From Candidatus Ribeiella danica (GTDB taxonomy: Bacteria > Chloroflexota > Chloroflexia > Chloroflexales > Roseiflexaceae), in the NCBI GenBank assembly GCA_016717335.1, contig JADKFS010000001.1, positions 2,914,001 through 2,978,000 on the forward strand: a stretch of DNA of 64,000 bases, in the 5' to 3' direction. A program made the position numbers and the translations under genes. Positions 59,048-64,000 of this stretch are shown here, one piece after another (the stretch's first letter is position 1; every line of letters begins with the position of its first letter). The notes under the pieces were generated by a model that was not told the origin of the DNA, did not search any database, and was given only the letters and a program-made list of their open reading frames with translations.

Positions 59048-60526
59048 TCAGTACAGCTTGCCCTCGCGCTTGGCGCCGGTGTAGTCGATATAGACCACCT
59101 TGGTCTCGGTGTAGAAGTCGAACACCTCGGTGCCCTGCTCGCGCGGGCCGATGCCGGTCGACTTCATGCCGCCGAACGGCAGCTGCGCCTCGCCGCCGAG
59201 CGTCGGCGAGTTGACGTGGGTCATGCCGGTCTCGATCTCGTCGATGTAGCGGAACATGCGGATGGCGTCGCGCGTGTAGATACTGGAGGTCAGGCCGAAC
59301 GGCGAGTTGTTGGCCACCGCCATGGCCTCGTCGAAGCTCTCGACCCGGAAGACCGACAGCACCGGCCCGAAGATCTCCTCCTGCGCGATCCGCATCTCCG
59401 GCCGCACCCGGTCGAAGATCGTCGGCTGCACGAAGTAGCCCTTTGCCAGCGCGCCGTCGCTGGCCCGCTGGCCGCCGCACAGCAGCTCGGCGCCCTCGGC
59501 CTTGCCGATGTCGAGGTACTTCAGCACGGTCTGGAACTGGCTGTCGTCGACGCTCGGCCCCATGTCGACGCCGTCTTCGAGCGGGTTGCCCAGCCGCATT
59601 CTACCGGCGACCGCCACCAGCTTCTCCAGGAAGGCGTCCGCGACCGGGTGGGTGAGGATCACGCGGCTGGTCGCGGTGCAGCGCTGGCCGGTCGAGCCGA
59701 ACGCGCCGGCCGCCACGCCCGCCACCGCCAGGTCGACGTCGGCGTCCTCCAGGACGATCACCGGGTTCTTGCCGCCCATCTCGCACTGCGCCCGGATGCC
59801 GCGCGCCGCGGCGCGCCCGTACACGCCCATGCCGACCTCGGTCGAGCCGGTGAACGAGACCGCCCTGACGGCCGGGTGGTCGATCAGCGCCGTGCCGACC
59901 TCGCCGCCGCTGCCGAAGACCATGCTCAGCACGCCCGCCGGCAGCCCGGCGTCGGCGAAGCACTGCGTGACCAGCGTGGCGCTCTCGGGCGTGAGCGTGG
60001 CCGGCTTGAAGATCACCGTGTTGCCGGCCACCAGCGCCGGCGCGATCTTCCAGACCGGGATGGCGACCGGGAAGTTCCAGGGGGTGATCAGCGCCACGAC
60101 GCCGAGCGGCTGCTTGACGGTGTAGCCAAGGTTGTCGGCCAGCTCGAGCGGGATGGTCTCGCCGTTGAGGCGGCGGCCGTGCGACCCGCAGAACTCCATG
60201 ATATTGATCGAGCGCTGCATTTCGCCGCGCGCCTCGGCCACCAGCTTGCCCTCCTCGCGGCTCAGCGCGCGGGCGATCTCCTCCTTGCGCTCGATCATGA
60301 GCTGCGCGGCGCGGCTGACGATCGCGCCGCGCTTCGGCGCCGGAACCCTGCGCCACTCCAGGAACGCCCTGGCGGCCAGATCGACCGCGACGATCGCCTC
60401 CTCGCGGGTCGAGAGCGGCACCTCGCCGATCACGTCGTCGGTGTTGGCCGGGTTGATGTTCGGCGCGCGGCGCTTGGAGGTCGAGCCGACCCACTCCCCG
60501 CCAATAAAGTTCTGGTAGGTTTTCAT
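59048..60526 (-). CDS. aldehyde dehydrogenase
   Basis: A 492-residue NAD(P)-dependent aldehyde dehydrogenase. Catalytic Cys283 (GQRCTATSRV), general-base Glu249 (CEMGGKNP) and Asn151 (TPWNFP) are all present; the Rossmann motif is FTGSTEVG (about 225-232). It resembles the ketoglutarate-semialdehyde / succinate-semialdehyde group; Asn-Pro after EMGGK supports this. The next genes upstream are a class III aminotransferase and dihydropyrimidinase, so it may oxidise malonate semialdehyde from beta-alanine. Strong AAGGAG ribosome site; own terminator downstream. Confidence 0.88.
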   Translation of the reverse strand: MKTYQNFIGGEWVGSTSKRRAPNINPANTDDVIGEVPLSTREEAIVAVDLAARAFLEWRRVPAPKRGAIVSRAAQLMIERKEEIARALSREEGKLVAEARGEMQRSINIMEFCGSHGRRLNGETIPLELADNLGYTVKQPLGVVALITPWNFPVAIPVWKIAPALVAGNTVIFKPATLTPESATLVTQCFADAGLPAGVLSMVFGSGGEVGTALIDHPAVRAVSFTGSTEVGMGVYGRAAARGIRAQCEMGGKNPVIVLEDADVDLAVAGVAAGAFGSTGQRCTATSRVILTHPVADAFLEKLVAVAGRMRLGNPLEDGVDMGPSVDDSQFQTVLKYLDIGKAEGAELLCGGQRASDGALAKGYFVQPTIFDRVRPEMRIAQEEIFGPVLSVFRVESFDEAMAVANNSPFGLTSSIYTRDAIRMFRYIDEIETGMTHVNSPTLGGEAQLPFGGMKSTGIGPREQGTEVFDFYTETKVVYIDYTGAKREGKLY

Positions 60527-60617
60527 GTGTTGCTCCTTGGATCTTTATGTTCGTCGCTGCGCGCGAAGCCGTGTCCGCGCTCTCATCCTGTTTCGGAAGC
60601 AGGTTATCCTCAATCGC

Positions 60618-60768
60618 AGGCCCTCACCCCCCTGCCCCCCTCTCCCGTCCCACGGGAGAGGGGGGAGATCTTGGCGGGTGCTGGGGTTTCGGCTTCGCCG
60701 AAACCCCAGCACCCGCCAGTGTTCACCCCCGCCCCTGCCAGGGGCGGGGGGCAGGGGGTGGGGTTAGG
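60618..60768. repeat. composite GC-hairpin repeat with 45-bp perfect hairpin
   Basis: At 60673-60717 two 21-base arms pair around a TTC loop, top GTTTCGGC/GCCGAAAC. It fills the gap between aldehyde dehydrogenase and aminotransferase genes and ends at the aminotransferase stop. Confidence 0.8.
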
Positions 60769-62110
60769 ATACTGTACGGTCCACAATTTCGAGCCCGCGG
60801 TCGATGATCGCCAGGCCCTCGCGCAGCTGCTGCTCGTTGATGATCAGCGGCGGGTTGACGAAGCAGGTGTTCCAGCGCACGAAGGTGAACAGCCCGTTCT
60901 CGCGCAGGAACGCGTTGAAGGCCGGCATCGGCCCCAGCTCGCTCGGCTTGGGGTTGTACGGCGTCATCGGCTCGCGCGTCGCCCGGCTCTTGACCAGCTC
61001 GATGATGCTGAACAGCCCGATCGCGCGCACGTCGCCGATCGAGGCGTGCTTCTGCTTGAGCTTGCCCAGCTCGACCTTGAGGATCTCGCCCATCGCGCGG
61101 GCGTTCTCGATCAGCCGGTCGTCGCGGTAGGCGCTGATGCAGGCGATCGCCGCCGCGCAGCCGACCGCGTGCGAGTTGTAGGTCAGGCCGGCCTGCAGCG
61201 GCCGGTCCTCGAAGTGCTCGGCGATCGCCTGGCTGACCATCGTCGCGCCGAGCGGCACGTAGGCCGAGGTGAGGCCCTTCGCCAGGGTCATGATGTCGGG
61301 CTCGACGCCCCAGTGGTCGACCGCGAACCACTCGCCGGTGCGCCCGAAGCCGCTCATGACCTCGTCGCAGATCAGCATGATCCCGTACTTGGTGCACAGG
61401 TCGCGCAGGCCGCGGATGTAGCGCGCCGAGGGGATCAGCAGCCCGTTGGTGCCGACCACGGTCTCGACGATAATGCCGGCGATCGTCTGCGGCCCCTCGA
61501 ACTGGATGATCTCCTCGGTCATGCTCAGGATCTGGTCGGCGTAGTCCGGGTCGTCCTGGTCCTTGCCGGCGCGGTAGGGGTAGAAGTCGGGGATGCGCAC
61601 GACGCCGGGGATGCTCGGCTCAGCGGCCCAGCGGCGCGGGTCGCCGGTGAGCGCGATCGCGCCGGCGGTGGCGCCGTGGTAGGCGCGGTAGCGCGCCAGG
61701 ATCTTGTGGCGGCCGGTGTACCAGCGCGCGATCTTGATCGCGTTCTCGTTGGCCTCGGCGCCGCCGTTCGTGAAGAACGCCTTGGTCAGATTCTTCGGCG
61801 TGATCTCCTGCAGCAGCCGGCCGGCCTCGGCGCGCGCCTGGGTGGTCGCGACGGTCGGCGCGACGTAGGCCACCTTCTCGAGCTGAATCCTAATCGCGTC
61901 GATCACGCGCTGGTCGCCGTGCCCGATGTTGGTGCACATCAGCTGTGAGTTGAAGTCCATATAGCGCTTGCCGTCGGCATCCCACATGTAGATGCCCTTG
62001 GCGCGGTCGATCACCAGCGGCTTCATCGCGCTCTGGACGGTCCACTCGTAGAGGGTGGTGTCGTGTGAGATGTCGATGATCTCCTGGCGCGAGAGGTCTG
62101 TTACAGTCAT
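60764..62110 (-). CDS. class III PLP aminotransferase (omega-amino acid type)
   Basis: A 448-residue PLP enzyme of the ornithine/GABA/beta-alanine transaminase fold. The Schiff-base Lys is Lys278 (TLAKGLTSAYVPLG); the phosphate and ring contacts are in FFTNGGAEANENAIK and CDEVMSGFGRTG (249-259). It moves an amino group from an omega-amino acid to pyruvate or 2-oxoglutarate. With dihydropyrimidinase upstream, beta-alanine to malonate semialdehyde is a plausible reaction; taurine or hypotaurine is an alternative. The ribosome site is GGAGG. Confidence 0.88.
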   Translation of the reverse strand: MTVTDLSRQEIIDISHDTTLYEWTVQSAMKPLVIDRAKGIYMWDADGKRYMDFNSQLMCTNIGHGDQRVIDAIRIQLEKVAYVAPTVATTQARAEAGRLLQEITPKNLTKAFFTNGGAEANENAIKIARWYTGRHKILARYRAYHGATAGAIALTGDPRRWAAEPSIPGVVRIPDFYPYRAGKDQDDPDYADQILSMTEEIIQFEGPQTIAGIIVETVVGTNGLLIPSARYIRGLRDLCTKYGIMLICDEVMSGFGRTGEWFAVDHWGVEPDIMTLAKGLTSAYVPLGATMVSQAIAEHFEDRPLQAGLTYNSHAVGCAAAIACISAYRDDRLIENARAMGEILKVELGKLKQKHASIGDVRAIGLFSIIELVKSRATREPMTPYNPKPSELGPMPAFNAFLRENGLFTFVRWNTCFVNPPLIINEQQLREGLAIIDRGLEIVDRTVS

Positions 62111-62139
62111 AAGTTGCCTCCGTTCAAACAGTGTTACTT

Positions 62140-62244
62140 AGGGATTTTCGAATAAATAACTGTTCCGCTGGGGAGGTCTGGAGGGGGCGGCTTTGCCGCC
62201 CCCGAACCCCCACCACTGGGCTAGTTAAAAAAGCGAAAATCCCT
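62140..62244. repeat. inverted-repeat element with nested GC hairpin
   Basis: The ends are perfect 11-base inverted repeats AGGGATTTTCG (62140-62150) and CGAAAATCCCT (62234-62244). A GC-rich stem GGGGGCGGC-TTT-GCCGCCCCC is nested in the centre. The related 28733-28787 copy is shorter and lacks the nested stem. Confidence 0.75.
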
Positions 62245-62362
62245 TACATCTTGTATAGCTGCCGGGTGCCGCTCGGCGGCGCAGCGATTTGGCCATGTTA
62301 CAACTATTTCTTTACGAGTCGGCGGGGCAGGCCCGCGGCCTGCCCCTACGGCATTGCGATCA

Positions 62363-62504
62363 CTAATGGCCCGCGACAGTGATTCTGGCGGGGAGGTCAG
62401 GAGAGGCCGAAGGCCCCTCCTGACCTCCCCAAGGTGGAGTGTGAGGGCGGGTTACGCCCGCCCTCACACTCCCCCCCGCCAGATTCAGTGTGGCGAGCCA
62501 CTAG
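62363..62504. repeat. element with CTAGTGG ends and two nested GC hairpins
   Basis: The ends are CTAATGGCCCGCGACAGTGA and TTCAGTGTGGCGAGCCACTAG-type, with two tandem stems inside (GAGGCC-GAA-GGCCCCTC and GGGCGGG-TTA-CGCCCGCCC). It ends 5 bp from the dihydropyrimidinase stop. Related copy at 34121-34225. Confidence 0.72.
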
Positions 62505-62509
62505 GCGCT

Positions 62510-63910
62510 CTACTGCCCGAAGCGCTTGCGGCGGACGAACTTGCCGGCGCCCTGCTCGCCCTTCCACTCGCCGTCCTGCACCAGCACGCGCCCGCGCGAC
62601 AGCACCACGCTCGGCAGGCCGGTGATCTGCATGCCCTCGTAGAGGTTGTAGTCGGTGCGCTGGTGCTGCTTGGCGGCGGCGATCGTGTAGCTGGCGTCGG
62701 GGTCCCACACGACCACGTCGGCGTCGGCGCCCGGCGCGATCGTGCCCTTCTGCGGGTACATGCCGAACAGCTTGGCCGGGTTGGTGCAGCACAGCTCGAC
62801 CCAGCGGTTGATCGAGAACTTGCCGCCGCGCACGCCCTGCGTGTACAGCACCATCATGCGGTCCTCGATGCCGGGGCAGCCGTTCGGGATCTTGGCGAAG
62901 CTGTCGTGGCCCAGCTCCTTGCCGGGCGACCGGCCGTCCTTGCCGCCCTCGAACCAGAACGGGCAGTGGTCGGTCGAGATCACCTGGAGCGAGTTGTCGG
63001 CCACGGCGCCCCAGAGCGCCTCCTGGTCGGACTTCTCGCGGTAGGGCGGCGAGCAGACCCACTTGGCGCCCTCGAAGCCGGGCCGCGCCAGGTCGTCCTT
63101 GGTGAAGAAGAAGTACTGCGTGCAGGTCTCGCCGAAGATCTGGCCGCTGCGACCGCGGGCGCGCGCCTTCTGGATTGCACCCATCGCGCCCGCATTGGTG
63201 ACGTGGACCACGTAGAGCGGGGCGCCGGCCACCTCGGCCAGCCGGATGGCGCGCTCGGTGGCCTCGGCCTCCAGCTCGGGCGGGCGGGTCAGCGCGTGGT
63301 ACTTCGGCTCGAGGTTGCCGGCCTCGATCGCCTCCCTGACCAGAATGTCGATCGCGTCGCCATTCTCGGCGTGGACCATGATCAGCAGCCGGTTGGCGGC
63401 GGCCTGCTGCATCGCGCGGAACAGCGTCGCGTCGTCGACCTGCAGCGCGCCCTTGTAGGCCATAAACAGCTTCAGGCTGGTCACGCCGTAGTCGGGGCAG
63501 CGCTTGATCTCCTCCATCACGCTGTCGGGCAGGTCGGTGATCGCCACGTGGAAGCCGTAGTCGACCGCGGCCTTGCCGGTGGCCTTGGCGTGCCAGATGT
63601 CGAGCGTCTCGCGCAGGGTCGCGCCCTTCGGCTGGATGGCGAAGTCGACGTGGCAGGTGGTGCCGCCGAACGCCGCCGCGCGGTGGCCGGTGAAGAAGTC
63701 GTCGGAGGAGACCGTGCCGCCGAACGGCATGTCCAGGTGCGTGTGCACGTCGATGCCGCCGGGGATGACGTACTTGCCGGCCGCATCGATCGTCGTGTCG
63801 CCCGATAGCCCACGGCCGATCGTGGCGATCTGCTCGCCCTCGATCAGCACGTCGGCCTTGTAGATGTCGCTTGCGGTGACGATAGTTCCGCCTTTGATGA
63901 CAGTGCTCAT
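62510..63910 (-). CDS. hydA: dihydropyrimidinase
   Basis: A 466-residue cyclic amidohydrolase that opens dihydrouracil/dihydrothymine or 5-substituted hydantoins. Metal ligands follow the family: His56 and His58 (GIDVHTHLDMPFGG), carboxylated Lys147 (SLKLFMAYKG), His180, His236 and Asp314 (STDHCPFW). It is typical in length. Genes for dihydropyrimidine dehydrogenase and beta-ureidopropionase are not in this window but may lie just past the edge. The ATG has an AGGAGG site. It is followed by the aminotransferase after a 400-bp repeat-filled gap. Confidence 0.92.
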   Translation of the reverse strand: MSTVIKGGTIVTASDIYKADVLIEGEQIATIGRGLSGDTTIDAAGKYVIPGGIDVHTHLDMPFGGTVSSDDFFTGHRAAAFGGTTCHVDFAIQPKGATLRETLDIWHAKATGKAAVDYGFHVAITDLPDSVMEEIKRCPDYGVTSLKLFMAYKGALQVDDATLFRAMQQAAANRLLIMVHAENGDAIDILVREAIEAGNLEPKYHALTRPPELEAEATERAIRLAEVAGAPLYVVHVTNAGAMGAIQKARARGRSGQIFGETCTQYFFFTKDDLARPGFEGAKWVCSPPYREKSDQEALWGAVADNSLQVISTDHCPFWFEGGKDGRSPGKELGHDSFAKIPNGCPGIEDRMMVLYTQGVRGGKFSINRWVELCCTNPAKLFGMYPQKGTIAPGADADVVVWDPDASYTIAAAKQHQRTDYNLYEGMQITGLPSVVLSRGRVLVQDGEWKGEQGAGKFVRRKRFGQ

Positions 63911-64000
63911 TGCTTCCTCCTGGTTTACCGATTGCCGATTGTAGGTCGAGGCCGAGACGAATGCTGCATCCGCAGCAGGCGACCTACTTTGGGGGGATGT

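Noticed and set aside
1..64000. tRNA, rRNA or riboswitch genes
   Set aside because: I found no cloverleaf, rRNA-like or known aptamer pattern by reading; a covariance-model scan would be needed to exclude small ones.

Overview
The window is a GC-rich chromosomal segment, most likely from a Chloroflexota bacterium of the Chloroflexus/Roseiflexus/Kouleothrix type. The pointers are two adjacent 'YYY' (DUF2298) membrane proteins of a family known mainly from Chloroflexota and Archaea, Pro/Thr-rich linkers behind lipobox signals, a stand-alone roadblock/LC7 protein, and very many GC-rich hairpin repeats between genes. The taxonomic call is inference. I saw no rRNA, tRNA, CRISPR array, transposase or phage module.

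Layout. 0-10.1 kb: two DUF2298 proteins (the first 5'-truncated and frameshifted), a frameshifted ABC exporter and an ArnT-like glycosyltransferase. 10.2-14.1 kb: a patatin phospholipase facing a caspase-like protease with two small upstream genes. 14.6-28.7 kb: mostly housekeeping genes (PHP phosphoesterase, SDR, FtsK, dipeptidase, response regulator, Ppx/GppA, SURF1, glycoside-hydrolase lipoprotein, Apt, roadblock, solute-binding lipoprotein). 29.5-41.5 kb: GT39-like membrane protein, isoaspartyl peptidase, lipocalin-like protein, FabF, CcmA/CcmB, a duplicated-domain surface protein, Nif3-like protein and a clostripain-family protease. 42-54.5 kb: a DUF4160/DUF2442 pair, then the most striking locus. 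54.9-64 kb: PadR regulator, methyltransferase, discoidin/alginate-lyase protein, and an aldehyde dehydrogenase / aminotransferase / dihydropyrimidinase set that fits pyrimidine or beta-alanine catabolism.

The central discovery candidate is the minus-strand operon 54454->42530. Its first four genes are joined by three ATGA stop/start overlaps. They encode an 1888-residue protein with three CHAT-type caspase-fold domains (each lacking at least one catalytic residue) and two macro domains; a 476-residue CHAT protease with intact His and Cys; a coiled-coil protein; and a 613-residue beta-propeller. A lid-less HSP70 and a small Trypco1-like protein follow. I read it as a protease-based conflict or signalling system in which ADP-ribose-type ligand recognition, a propeller sensor and a chaperone ATPase control one active protease. 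No such architecture is known to me, and its function is inferred, not shown.

A second theme is repeat DNA. There are hairpins built from tandem short words that also sit in frame inside coding sequences, long perfect hairpins with three-base loops, small elements with terminal inverted repeats, and tandem expansions of a 20-bp palindrome. Many lie exactly at gene 3' ends and probably act as terminators.
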